From NCBI GenBank assembly GCA_034670145.1, contig JAXMOA010000021.1, positions 1 through 64,000 of the forward strand: a stretch of DNA of 64,000 nt, in the 5' to 3' direction. Under the pieces are notes generated by a model. The model worked only from the letters and a program-made list of their open reading frames with translations, was not told where the DNA came from and ran no database searches. Shown here one piece after another: positions 1 to 8,330 of this stretch. The first letter of the stretch is position 1. Each line of letters starts with the position of its first letter. Both the position numbers and the translations under genes were made by a program. This stretch comes from HXMU1420-2 sp034670145. Its GTDB lineage: Bacteria > Pseudomonadota > Alphaproteobacteria > Rhodobacterales > Rhodobacteraceae.

Positions 1-2204
1 ACTATACGATTACCTATTCCGACGGTCAGCTTGCAGTCGATCCCGCGTCTCTTACCATCACCGCAAATGATGCCAGCCGCACCTATGGCGACAGTTTTGG
101 CTTTTCCGGCACCGAGTTTACCGCCACCGGCCTGCTGAGCACCGACACTGTTGATACCGTCACGCTGACCAGCGCGGGCACGGCGCAATTCGCCGATGTT
201 GGCAGCTATGCAACCACACCCAGCAACGCCGCCGGCTCGGGCGTGTCGAACTATACGATTACCTATTCCGACGGTCAGCTTGCAGTCGATCCCGCGTCTC
301 TTACCATCACCGCAAATGATGCCAGCCGCACCTATGGCGACAGTTTTGGCTTTTCCGGCACCGAGTTTACCGCCACAGGCCTGCTGAGCACCGACACCGT
401 TGATACTGTCACCCTAACCAGCGCAGGCACCGCAGAATTCGCTAATACAGGTAATTACACCATCTCGGCCAGTGACGCTGTTGGTTCTGGCATTTCCAAC
501 TATTCGATCACCTTCACCGACGGATCGCTGACAGTCACGCCAGCACCGCTGACCATCACCGCGGACGATTTGAACCGCACCTATGGCGACACTTTCGGGC
601 TTGCCGGAACTGAATTCACGACCAATGGCCTTTTGGGCACGGACACAGTCAACAGCGTTTCGCTGAGCAGCACAGGAACCGCTCAGTTTGCGGACGTGGG
701 CAGCTATGGGATCTCAGCCAGCGACGCGAGCGGGTCCGGCCTTTCAAACTATTCAATCACATATAGTGATGGAACGCTCACGATCACCCCGGCGGCGCTG
801 ACCATTACGGCCGACAGCCTCAGCCGTATCTACGGCGATGACTTTTCACCAACCGGCACCGAGTTTACAACCTCCGGTCTGCTGGGCGACGATACCGTCA
901 ACACCGTGGTACTGCTGATCTCGGAGGTGACAGAATTTAGCGATGTAGGTAGCTACCCCATCACGGCCAGCGATGCCGAAGGCACAGGATTACAGAACTA
1001 CGACATTACCTACGTCGATGGCGCACTCACCGTCACGCCCGCCGCTCTGACCATCACAGCAAACGACCTCAGCCGGATATACGGTGACACCTTCGCGCTC
1101 GACGGTACAGAGTTCACCTCTACCGGCCTGCTGGGTAGCGACAGCATTGACAGTGTCACCCTGACCACAGAGGGCAGCAGCCAATTCAGCGATGCCGCCA
1201 GCTACACCATCACCGCCAGTGACGCGAACGGCACAGCCCTTACCAACTATACAATCACTTACGCCGACGGACAGCTGACAGTCGCGCCTGCGCCGCTCAC
1301 CGTGACCGCCAACGATCTTCAAAGAATTGCCGGCGATGATTTTGCCTTCACAGGCACCGAGTTCACCACCGACGGCCTGCTGCGCACCGAAGACAGCGTC
1401 ACCAGCGCAACCCTGTCCAGCGACGGCGCGGCGGCAGATGCAGCCGCCTCGTCCGACCCATACACAGTGACCATTTCCGACGCACAGGGTGAAGGGTTGG
1501 GCAACTATGACATCTCTTACGTTGACGGCACCCTCCGCGTTTTCTCTGGCGAAGATGCAGAAGACTCTGTCAATGTTCCACCTCCGCCAGCGCCGTCCGA
1601 TCCGCCTAAGATCGACGCGACCATCAACTTGCCACAAGACCAAAACACCCAGGCAGACTCGCCCACAGGTGGCGTCGAGACCTCGCGCGCTGACACAACA
1701 GAGACAGCAACCCGCAGCCTCGAGATCACCGCCGCCGAAGATACCTTGACCGAAGTCACGGAAATCTCGGTTGAACTGGAGGGCAGCCTGACCGCCTGCG
1801 CGCGCCAGAACGCGGATGTCACCACCTACTTGGCCTGCATGACCGACGCGCTGGATCAGTATGCCGACCAATTGGCCGAAATCTCCAATGACCTGCCTCC
1901 GGGCCTGTCGTCAGTGGCAGGCATCATCCGCACCGCCCGTGACGAGATCGCAACCGTCAGCGAAACCTCGCGCGAACGCCTTTCCGCTGCGACATCCGAC
2001 GCGGAGCGCGAAGCCATCAAACAAGAGGCCGTCGCCCAGGCAACCGCCTCTTTGGAAAATGCTCAGACCGAGATCCGAAAGGCCATCGCTTTGGTGCGCG
2101 CCGAAGATCCTGAACTGGCCAGATTGCAAAGACAGCAAGGCGAGACGATACTGACCGCAGTCGAGACCACCAAATCAGGCCTTACAAAAGCTGTCGGTCT
2201 TTAA
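1..2204 (+). CDS. MBG-repeat surface/adhesin-like protein, C-terminal part (5' end outside window)
   Basis: The frame is open from base 3 onward with no start of its own, so the gene begins upstream of the window; the GTG at 243 lies inside a repeat and is not a credible start. The visible protein has six complete 83-residue units (consensus LTITAND..R.YGD.F...GTEFT..GLL, ending NY.ITY.DG.L.V.PA), typical of MBG domains found in filamentous-haemagglutinin-like exoproteins. After the repeats come a proline linker (VPPPPAPSDPPK, near nt 1576) and a roughly 180-residue Ala/Glu/Thr-rich, probably helical tail holding two cysteines 12 residues apart. No transmembrane anchor, LPXTG-type signal or autotransporter barrel is visible in this part. 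It stops 15 bases before the caspase-like gene and probably shares its transcript. Role in adhesion or surface display is inferred from the repeat family only. Confidence 0.8.
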   Translation, partial: YTITYSDGQLAVDPASLTITANDASRTYGDSFGFSGTEFTATGLLSTDTVDTVTLTSAGTAQFADVGSYATTPSNAAGSGVSNYTITYSDGQLAVDPASLTITANDASRTYGDSFGFSGTEFTATGLLSTDTVDTVTLTSAGTAEFANTGNYTISASDAVGSGISNYSITFTDGSLTVTPAPLTITADDLNRTYGDTFGLAGTEFTTNGLLGTDTVNSVSLSSTGTAQFADVGSYGISASDASGSGLSNYSITYSDGTLTITPAALTITADSLSRIYGDDFSPTGTEFTTSGLLGDDTVNTVVLLISEVTEFSDVGSYPITASDAEGTGLQNYDITYVDGALTVTPAALTITANDLSRIYGDTFALDGTEFTSTGLLGSDSIDSVTLTTEGSSQFSDAASYTITASDANGTALTNYTITYADGQLTVAPAPLTVTANDLQRIAGDDFAFTGTEFTTDGLLRTEDSVTSATLSSDGAAADAAASSDPYTVTISDAQGEGLGNYDISYVDGTLRVFSGEDAEDSVNVPPPPAPSDPPKIDATINLPQDQNTQADSPTGGVETSRADTTETATRSLEITAAEDTLTEVTEISVELEGSLTACARQNADVTTYLACMTDALDQYADQLAEISNDLPPGLSSVAGIIRTARDEIATVSETSRERLSAATSDAEREAIKQEAVAQATASLENAQTEIRKAIALVRAEDPELARLQRQQGETILTAVETTKSGLTKAVGL
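51..1545 (+). repeat. Six tandem 249-bp coding repeats (MBG units)
   Basis: Units begin at 51, 300, 549, 798, 1047 and 1296, each exactly 249 bp (83 codons) after the previous one. A partial unit precedes the first at the window edge. The first two copies are identical over at least 127 bases (1-127 against 250-376), while later copies are clearly diverged. This pattern points to recent duplication or gene conversion at the upstream end of the array. Confidence 0.9.
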
Positions 2205-2219
2205 TAGCGGAGCATTCTT

Positions 2220-4142
2220 TTGCGTTACATTCGCCTCTTTATCGTGCTGGCCGGCGTAGTGTTCGGCAATGTCGCCCAGGCTGAGGACACCCGTGTCGCC
2301 CTGGTCATTGGAAATTCGGACTATCAGTTCGTTGGCGCGCTCGATAACCCGATCAACGATGCCTCCGACATTGCCATCGCGCTGGAAGGTTTGGGTTTTC
2401 AGGTTTTCCTGGGCACCAATGAAACCCGCGAAGGTATGTTACGTATTGCAGACAGTTTTGCGGATGCCGCAAGATACGCGGATGCCGCGATGTTTTACTA
2501 TGCAGGGCACGGCTTTCAGGTAAGTGGGCGCAATTATCTGGTGCCGGTCGACGCTCAAATCACCAGTGCAGAAGACATCAGTCGCCAGACCCTGCTCCTT
2601 GACGACATTCTGGATCGCCTGGACCAGTCCAAAGGGGTGAAGCTGGTTTTCCTGGATGCCTGCCGTGACAATCCGTTTGCCGGAGCAGAAGAGAGCGTCA
2701 ACGAAGGTTTGGCGCGGGTCGGCAGCGCAGCGGACTATCTGATTTCATACGCCACACAGCCCGACAACGTGGCCTATGACGGTGACGGGCGGAACAGTTT
2801 CTTCACCGAGGCTTTGCTAAGTCATATCTATACACCGGGTCAGGATATTGCGGACCTGATGATCAATGTCCGCAAAGACGTGCTATCCACCACCGGCGGC
2901 CGTCAGATCCCTTGGGAAAACTCCTCTTTGACCCGGCAATTCCGCTTTGACAACAGCCCGGTTACCGCCTCTCAGGAAACAATGCTTTGGCAAATAGCGG
3001 CTGGCGCGCAGGACCCTCAGCTGATGCAGCTCTATATGGAAAACTATCCGCAAGGGGCGCATGTCGAGGACGTAATGGCCTTTCTTGAACGCGATCCATC
3101 GGCGCTGACCCGGACACGCACCCTGCAATCCAATGGGGACGACTCGGATCGTCTATGGCTCCTGGCCCAACGCAGCCGCTCGCGCCCATTGCTGGAATTT
3201 TACCTCGAACAACATCCAGACGGGAAATACGCCGAAAAGGCGCGTCGCCTGATCCAATCAATCCCGCGTCCCGAAGACAGCAGCCCCGGCGCCATCTGTG
3301 AGCGACTGGCCACACATCCGCGCGACGGCACCGCGAAAATCTCTGGCGTGCCCTTTGCCCGGCTTCAACAAAACGCCGTGGCCGCGATTCAGGCATGCAG
3401 CGCGGCAGTGGCGCAATCGCCAGACCTGCCGCATTACATGGCCTTGCTGGCCCGTGCGATTGCCTCCACCGGCGATCTGGACCGGGCCGTCGGCCTTTAT
3501 CAACGTGCGGCTGAACGCGGCGATCTGCGAGCTATGGTCAGTCTGGCCTTTCTATACGAAACCGGTACCGGTGTGCCTCAGAACCAAGACCGCGCAAACG
3601 CCCTCTATCAAGAGGCAATCGTGGGTGGCAGCCTCGACGCAATGATCAATCTTGCGGTTGCCCTGCTCGAAGGAACCTCGGGCGTCAAAGACGAATCCCA
3701 GGCCATCGAACTCTTGAAAAAGGCGGCGGAGGGCGGCTCGGCCAAGGCAATCTACAATCTCGGTGTTCTCTCTCAAAATGGGACGACAGGCTCTCCCACA
3801 GACGCACTGGGCTATTTCAAAAAGGCAGCGGAACTGGGTGAATATCCCGGTTACCGTGCCGCTGCTGTCTTGCTCGACGAAGGGCGCGGCATAGACCGCA
3901 ACCCGGAACAAGCCGCCGATCTGCTGTTGCGTGCCATGGCTTCGGACAATGGGGCTGTGTTTCGCGAACTGACGGAACAGACTGACAATTGGTCAAAGGA
4001 CACGGTGGCAGCAATCCAGACACGACTGGCAGCAGCCGGGCTTTATCAGGCCGCCATAGACGGACGCCCCGGGCCCAGTTTTACCGCAGCTAGCACTGCT
4101 TGGCGCAACGGCGGTTTTGACCCGGCCATCCTGTCCAACTGA
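2220..4142 (+). CDS. Secreted caspase-family (C14-like) protein with Sel1-like repeats
   Basis: A Sec signal peptide (residues 1-21, ending NVAQA) is followed by a caspase-like p20 fold. The probable catalytic His (about 97, in YYAGHGFQ) and Cys (about 148, in LVFLDACRDNPF) are both present, so the peptidase site looks intact. The C-terminal part (about residues 400-600) carries roughly four Sel1-like repeats (for example AAERGDLRAMVSLAFLYETG), which usually mediate protein contacts. The start is TTG at 2220, supported by GGAG seven bases upstream and by the signal peptide. It lies directly behind the MBG-repeat gene. Bacterial proteins of this domain order are widespread but their substrates are unknown; maturation or turnover of the neighbouring surface protein is only a contextual guess. 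Confidence 0.85.
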   Translation: MRYIRLFIVLAGVVFGNVAQAEDTRVALVIGNSDYQFVGALDNPINDASDIAIALEGLGFQVFLGTNETREGMLRIADSFADAARYADAAMFYYAGHGFQVSGRNYLVPVDAQITSAEDISRQTLLLDDILDRLDQSKGVKLVFLDACRDNPFAGAEESVNEGLARVGSAADYLISYATQPDNVAYDGDGRNSFFTEALLSHIYTPGQDIADLMINVRKDVLSTTGGRQIPWENSSLTRQFRFDNSPVTASQETMLWQIAAGAQDPQLMQLYMENYPQGAHVEDVMAFLERDPSALTRTRTLQSNGDDSDRLWLLAQRSRSRPLLEFYLEQHPDGKYAEKARRLIQSIPRPEDSSPGAICERLATHPRDGTAKISGVPFARLQQNAVAAIQACSAAVAQSPDLPHYMALLARAIASTGDLDRAVGLYQRAAERGDLRAMVSLAFLYETGTGVPQNQDRANALYQEAIVGGSLDAMINLAVALLEGTSGVKDESQAIELLKKAAEGGSAKAIYNLGVLSQNGTTGSPTDALGYFKKAAELGEYPGYRAAAVLLDEGRGIDRNPEQAADLLLRAMASDNGAVFRELTEQTDNWSKDTVAAIQTRLAAAGLYQAAIDGRPGPSFTAASTAWRNGGFDPAILSN

Positions 4143-4150
4143 AGCGGATC

Positions 4151-4221
4151 ACGAGGGGTTTCAGGCCCTCGTCCGGCGACCCAAACGAGCAGTTGGCCGT
4201 TGGGCTGGGCGACCCCCAGCC
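4151..4221. terminator. Two hairpins between convergent genes
   Basis: Two perfect stems sit in the convergent gap. Stem one is ACGAGGG/CCCTCGT (4151-4157 with 4166-4172, 8-base loop). Stem two is GGCTGGG/CCCAGCC (4203-4209 with 4215-4221, 5-base loop). Neither has a clear T-tract, so they may be bidirectional transcript ends or stabilisers rather than textbook intrinsic terminators. Confidence 0.4.
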
Positions 4222-4254
4222 AGACCACAAACGCGCTCGGACGGCTTAAACCGG

Positions 4255-4836
4255 TTACGCGTCACCCTTGTAGTAGCCGATCACATCATTTTGCGTCGTC
4301 GCCCCCAATCCGTTCAGCAACCGATTGGAATAGTTGAAATACGCACAGACCTGATTGACCTCCAGAATCTCGCCATCTGTACAACCGGCAATTTTCAGCG
4401 CCTCGAAATCAGATTGGATCATTTTACCCACGTCGACCGTCAGTTTTCCGGCATACCGCAACAGCGCCAGTTCTTTGCCTTCAAACTCGTCCTCAGGGCG
4501 ATGCGCCTTGAGCGCGACAAAAATCCGATCGCTGCGCGGCTGATCCTTCAACAGGTTGCGCACGTTCATAAAATGATGGGTCAGCGAATAGGTGCAATCG
4601 TTCAGAATTGACGTGTAGCTGGCCACAACCTCTAAAAACCAAAACGGCAAGACATTGTCAGCCGAGTGCAAAACGGACCGATACAGCGTCACATGGCCAT
4701 TCATTGTCTCAGGCCGCAGTGAATGGACTCGCATCACCGTATCCACCGTTCCATGTGGCGTGCGGGCCTTGTCCAAAAGCTCTTTCAGGCGACCATCTGC
4801 GGTCTCGTCGTCTATCATCTCGATCCAGGCGGACAT
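4255..4836 (-). CDS. Carboxymuconolactone decarboxylase/alkylhydroperoxidase-family protein with altered active site
   Basis: The protein (about 193 aa) matches the AhpD/CMD-like peroxidase-related family: an all-helical fold with the active-site segment ILNDCTYSLTHH. The start at 4836 (MSAWIEM) is chosen over the upstream ATG at 4869 because GGAG lies about six bases before it. The family motif is CxxC followed by His; here the first Cys and the His remain, but the second position is Ser (CTYS). In AhpD that second Cys is the reactive thiol, so classical peroxidase chemistry is doubtful. It stands alone on the minus strand upstream of the divergent NicX/M29-like gene. Its role in the adjacent oxidation island is unproven. 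Confidence 0.75.
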   Translation of the reverse strand: MSAWIEMIDDETADGRLKELLDKARTPHGTVDTVMRVHSLRPETMNGHVTLYRSVLHSADNVLPFWFLEVVASYTSILNDCTYSLTHHFMNVRNLLKDQPRSDRIFVALKAHRPEDEFEGKELALLRYAGKLTVDVGKMIQSDFEALKIAGCTDGEILEVNQVCAYFNYSNRLLNGLGATTQNDVIGYYKGDA

Positions 4837-4980
4837 ATTGCTCTCCAATTTCGTCGTGCCAATGTACAATAATCACCCTCTCGAGGTAGTAGAAATTTCA
4901 ACCAAGAAGAAAATTTGATGGATCGCACATAGTGAATTGGACTAGCCTGCACCCAGGTATCATCATCTTGGGAAACGGAT

Positions 4981-6123
4981 GTGCTGACAGCACCGCTGCG
5001 CCAGGGCGCTCAAAACCTTTTGCTCAACTGCGCGGGCTTGTCGGCGGGCGATCAGCTGCTCATCCTGCGCGAAGATCCCGAATTCGGCTACTATGATCAG
5101 GCCATCGCCGATGCTCTGGTTCAATGCGCCCAGGAACTCGCGATCCTGACATCGGTCAGGACACTACCATTTGACCCTTTGGGCGGCGCGCTTTCCGCAT
5201 CTGTGATTGCCGCCATGCAGGCTGCCCGGCGAACAGTTTTCCTGTCGCGCAGTGGCGACCAAATCCGCTTTGATGCCGGGCTCGCGGATCTCAACCCAAT
5301 CATGTCCTATGCGTTGGATGCTGACATGCTGGCCTCTGGCTTTGCGCGCGCGGATTACAACGGGTTCGTCGCCCTCAAGAATGCCGTCAACACCCATATG
5401 GCCAATGCTCGACATATCCGCGTCACCTGCCCGCTGGGCACGGATTTCTCCGGTCCCGGTGCCGCCTTTCCGACAAATGCAAAGGCGGATGTCAGTGTCA
5501 CCCGGTTCCCCATGTCGGTCTTTGCACCCGTGCCGGTGAGCGGGTTTTCTGGCGTCTTCATGCAACAAGGGTTTCTGGTCGGGACCGGATCCAGGTTTTA
5601 CCAACCCTACGCCTGCCCCCTGCATGCCCCAATCGGCCTGCATTTCGAAAACACTCAACTGACCGATATCACCGGCGCCGCTCAAGATGTGGCCGCCGCG
5701 CGGGCCCATTATCAGAATGTTGCCCAAATGTTTGGTCTGGAGCCGTTTTCCATGCATTCCTGGCACGCTGGCATCCACCCAGGCTGTGCCTACAAACAGC
5801 CAGCAGCACAGAATTTCGAGCGCTGGAGCGGCGGAGCCTTCGGAAATCCGCGGCTTTTGCACTTTCACACCTGCGGCCACACCGCACCGGGCGAAATTTC
5901 GCTAAACCTGATGGACCCAACCGTAACGGTCGATGGCGTGGCCATCTGGAACAATGGCGTTTTTGATCCCAAAACGGTGAAGGGCGGCGCCGAAATTCTG
6001 GCGCGTCACCCCAGTATCCGTGCCGTTTTTGACGCCCCGGAACAACAGGTCGGTCAAGGCCGAAACGGACATCTGACCGCCCAGGCGGACTCCATTGGTT
6101 TTGCCCGGCAAGCCCCTTATTGA
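4981..6123 (+). CDS. M29 aminopeptidase/NicX-like metal-dependent enzyme
   Basis: This 380-residue protein starts at GTG 4981, behind a GGGAAACGG purine stretch. The C-terminal third holds His-rich segments that look metal-binding (SWHAGIHPGCAY at about residue 260 and LLHFHTCGHTAPGE at about 295). Overall it resembles the leucyl-aminopeptidase-T fold that includes NicX (2,5-dihydroxypyridine 5,6-dioxygenase), although the His-x-Asp pair I expect for NicX is not obvious here. It converges with the Rieske oxygenase gene, and their 3' ends overlap by seven bases. The neighbours suggest ring oxidation or ring cleavage of an aromatic or N-heterocycle. A plain peptidase or another hydrolase of this fold cannot be excluded, so the substrate is unknown. 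Confidence 0.5.
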   Translation: MLTAPLRQGAQNLLLNCAGLSAGDQLLILREDPEFGYYDQAIADALVQCAQELAILTSVRTLPFDPLGGALSASVIAAMQAARRTVFLSRSGDQIRFDAGLADLNPIMSYALDADMLASGFARADYNGFVALKNAVNTHMANARHIRVTCPLGTDFSGPGAAFPTNAKADVSVTRFPMSVFAPVPVSGFSGVFMQQGFLVGTGSRFYQPYACPLHAPIGLHFENTQLTDITGAAQDVAAARAHYQNVAQMFGLEPFSMHSWHAGIHPGCAYKQPAAQNFERWSGGAFGNPRLLHFHTCGHTAPGEISLNLMDPTVTVDGVAIWNNGVFDPKTVKGGAEILARHPSIRAVFDAPEQQVGQGRNGHLTAQADSIGFARQAPY

Positions 6124-7199
6124 ACCTCACCTTCGGCCGTCACACCTGATCTGCTCGCTTCTGCATCAATCGTGCGGGCCACTTTGGTGCGAAACCGCAT
6201 CGCACCGGCATCCAGCCCCAGATTCAAATAGTCCTTTTTGCGCCGGGCCATTCCGATCTGCACATGCTCCAACACCTCTTTGTCCTCCTTGAATGCCATG
6301 ACAGCGCCTTCAAACATCCGTTCTGAAATTGCCACGTCATCCGCATACATATTGCGATGCTGGAACCAGAAGTACCGAGAGTGCCCCTCATTCACAGGCG
6401 TAATGAAGTTGTAGGAGATATTCACAAATGCGTTGGGCGACAAAGGTGCTCCCGCGCCGCCCTCACCTACGGGCGCATAGACCGACATGTTTATCGCGGT
6501 AGAAGGCAGCCGGCATTCATAGTGCTGTTTGCGGTCGCAGTTTGGGCCAAACCCCAGAATCGGCTGGTAGTAAGGCGCCGGCGGCTCGTCCATGATCCAG
6601 CGCGACACAACCACTCCATCGTCCAGCTCTTCCAGATCCAAAGGCCTGTTATCTGTCCCCGCTCCGGCAAATGATGTCAGATGGACCCAAGCCACATGGC
6701 TGGGATCCAACAGGTTGTCCACAATGTACAGATAGTGACAAGCCATCTCCATCGAACCGCGTGCGGTCTTGCCCCAAACCGGGTTGTCAAAATTCGGAAT
6801 TGAAATGATGTCATCCGGGTCGGCTTGGGCCGGCTCCCCCATCCACAGCCACAAGAAACCCCATCGGTCTTCGGCCGGATAAGAATGTACAACCGCCCGA
6901 CGTGGCGGATTGTCCAGCTGCGTCGGCGCAATCACACAATCACCAGAACAATCAAACGTCAGCCCATGATAGCCGCACACCACATTGTCGCCCTCGATGC
7001 TGCCCCGTGACAACGGCAGCTTGCGATGCGGGCAGGCATCCTCCAAAGCAACAGGGCGCCCCTTGGTGTCGCGATAAATAACGATCGCCTCACCCAGCAT
7101 CTCAACCGCGATCAATGAGCGCGCAAAGTCTTCGCTCCGGCCCGCGACATACCAGCAGTTGCGGATGTACCCATCAGTCCCAATCAGATCTGGTCGCAT
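6117..7199 (-). CDS. Rieske non-heme iron oxygenase, catalytic subunit (VanA/phthalate-oxygenase type)
   Basis: The N-terminal Rieske [2Fe-2S] centre is complete, with CPHRKLPLSRG (about residue 53) and CGYHGLTFD (about 74). The mononuclear iron site follows in DNLLDPSHVAWVH (about residue 160). The length (360 aa) and single-chain layout match vanillate O-demethylase or phthalate-type oxygenases, which demethylate or hydroxylate aromatic substrates using electrons from a separate reductase. No reductase gene is adjacent. The start has AGGAG about seven bases upstream. The gene is nine bases behind the small CMD-like gene, so it appears to be the last gene of a minus-strand operon that also encodes an ABC ATPase and permease. 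Confidence 0.9.
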   Translation of the reverse strand: MRPDLIGTDGYIRNCWYVAGRSEDFARSLIAVEMLGEAIVIYRDTKGRPVALEDACPHRKLPLSRGSIEGDNVVCGYHGLTFDCSGDCVIAPTQLDNPPRRAVVHSYPAEDRWGFLWLWMGEPAQADPDDIISIPNFDNPVWGKTARGSMEMACHYLYIVDNLLDPSHVAWVHLTSFAGAGTDNRPLDLEELDDGVVVSRWIMDEPPAPYYQPILGFGPNCDRKQHYECRLPSTAINMSVYAPVGEGGAGAPLSPNAFVNISYNFITPVNEGHSRYFWFQHRNMYADDVAISERMFEGAVMAFKEDKEVLEHVQIGMARRKKDYLNLGLDAGAMRFRTKVARTIDAEASRSGVTAEGEVQ

Positions 7200-7208
7200 C
7201 GCAGGCTC

Positions 7209-7544
7209 CTACTTCAAGAAAACATCAAACGCTTTCAAGGCTTTGGCACTATAGGCATAGGATGGCCCTCCGCCCATGTAAGTGGCCATCGCCAACGCCT
7301 CACACAGTTGCTCGCGCGTTGCGCCCAACCGGACCAAAGCGCGCACGTGAAACCCGATGCAGCTGTCACACCGGGTCGCAATTGCAATGCCAAGCGCCAT
7401 GAATTCCTTGGTCAATTCATCCAGCGCCCCGTTGATCTTGGCCGCCTTGCCCATCATCCCGAAACCTTTGACCGTTTCCGGCACTTCCTTGGAGAAAGTG
7501 GCTATGTCGGCCTCGATCTCAGCCATGAAATTCGTCCAATCCAT
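7209..7544 (-). CDS. Carboxymuconolactone decarboxylase/AhpD-family protein (intact CxxC-H)
   Basis: This protein of about 111 residues has the canonical active-site motif RCDSCIGFH, that is CxxC followed four residues later by His. The length is typical of small CMD/AhpD-like proteins, which act as peroxidases or decarboxylases and usually form oligomers. The start at 7544 (MDWTNF) is preferred over 7556 because GGAGG sits five bases before it. It lies between the ABC permease (12 bases) and the Rieske oxygenase (9 bases), which supports one transcript. It may detoxify peroxides arising from uncoupled oxygenase turnover, but that is inference. Confidence 0.85.
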   Translation of the reverse strand: MDWTNFMAEIEADIATFSKEVPETVKGFGMMGKAAKINGALDELTKEFMALGIAIATRCDSCIGFHVRALVRLGATREQLCEALAMATYMGGGPSYAYSAKALKAFDVFLK

Positions 7545-7555
7545 TCGATCCTCCA

Positions 7556-8323
7556 TTACCCGCGTTCGTCCGATCCCATGCGCCGTTCCAGCCAGCGTAC
7601 ACCAGCACTGATGATCAGAACCAACACCAGATATTCCAAGACCAACAGCGAATAGATTTCCAAGGGGCGGTACTCTGTCACCACCAGTTCATTGGCCCGC
7701 CGCGTCAGCTCTTGCATTCCAATGACGCTGGCAAAGGCGCTCATCTTGACGATGTAGATGAATTGATTTGCAAGCGGCGGCAGAATGCGTCGGATCGCCT
7801 GGGGCAGGATCACATAGCGCATCGTCTGCACATAATTCAGACCGATGGTCTGTGCCGCCTCGGTCTGCCCTTTGGCAATAGACTGAATGCCCGCGCGATA
7901 AATCTCGGCCGTAAACGCGCTGTCAGACAGGGCCAGCGTGATAATCGCACCCCAAAACGGATCAATAGGCACGTTCATGCCAAATTCGCGGAACACGATG
8001 GGCAATCCGTAGAACACCCAAAACAACATGGGCAACAACGGGATAGAGCGCACCAGTTCCACATACACCCGGTTGACCAAACGCCAGCCTCGGCTTTTGG
8101 CCAGTCCGGGCAAGGCGACGATCAACCCCAGGACAATGGAAATCACCGCTGCGATCACCGAAATCAGAATGGTGTCGCCCATGCCCGATATCAGGAAGCG
8201 GACATTGATCCAGCCCGACTCTGTCATGGGATTGATCACATACCAGCCCCAGGTCGAAGAACTGGAACAGCCGCTCAGAACCAACAGAGGTATCAACAAC
8301 AAAATGGCGCGTCTCATGACCAT
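7556..8323 (-). CDS. Polar amino acid-type ABC transporter permease with lipoprotein-like N-terminus
   Basis: Several hydrophobic segments and the ABC-coupling EAA loop (EAAQTIGLNYVQTMRYVILPQA region, about residue 165) identify a HisM/GlnP-type inner-membrane permease. Only one permease gene is present, so the channel is probably a homodimer or lacks a dedicated partner. The N-terminus is odd: positively charged residues, a hydrophobic stretch and then LLVLSGCSSSS, which reads as a lipobox. I place the start at ATG 8323; an upstream TTG at 8341 would overlap the ATPase gene by 11 bases. The first hydrophobic segment may simply be an uncleaved transmembrane helix, so lipidation is not established. 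Confidence 0.85.
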   Translation of the reverse strand: MVMRRAILLLIPLLVLSGCSSSSTWGWYVINPMTESGWINVRFLISGMGDTILISVIAAVISIVLGLIVALPGLAKSRGWRLVNRVYVELVRSIPLLPMLFWVFYGLPIVFREFGMNVPIDPFWGAIITLALSDSAFTAEIYRAGIQSIAKGQTEAAQTIGLNYVQTMRYVILPQAIRRILPPLANQFIYIVKMSAFASVIGMQELTRRANELVVTEYRPLEIYSLLVLEYLVLVLIISAGVRWLERRMGSDERG

Positions 8324-8330
8324 GCTCTTT

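Noticed and set aside
1..1545. Near-identical direct repeats read as a CRISPR array
   Set aside because: Units are 249-bp, contiguous and protein-coding, without spacers.
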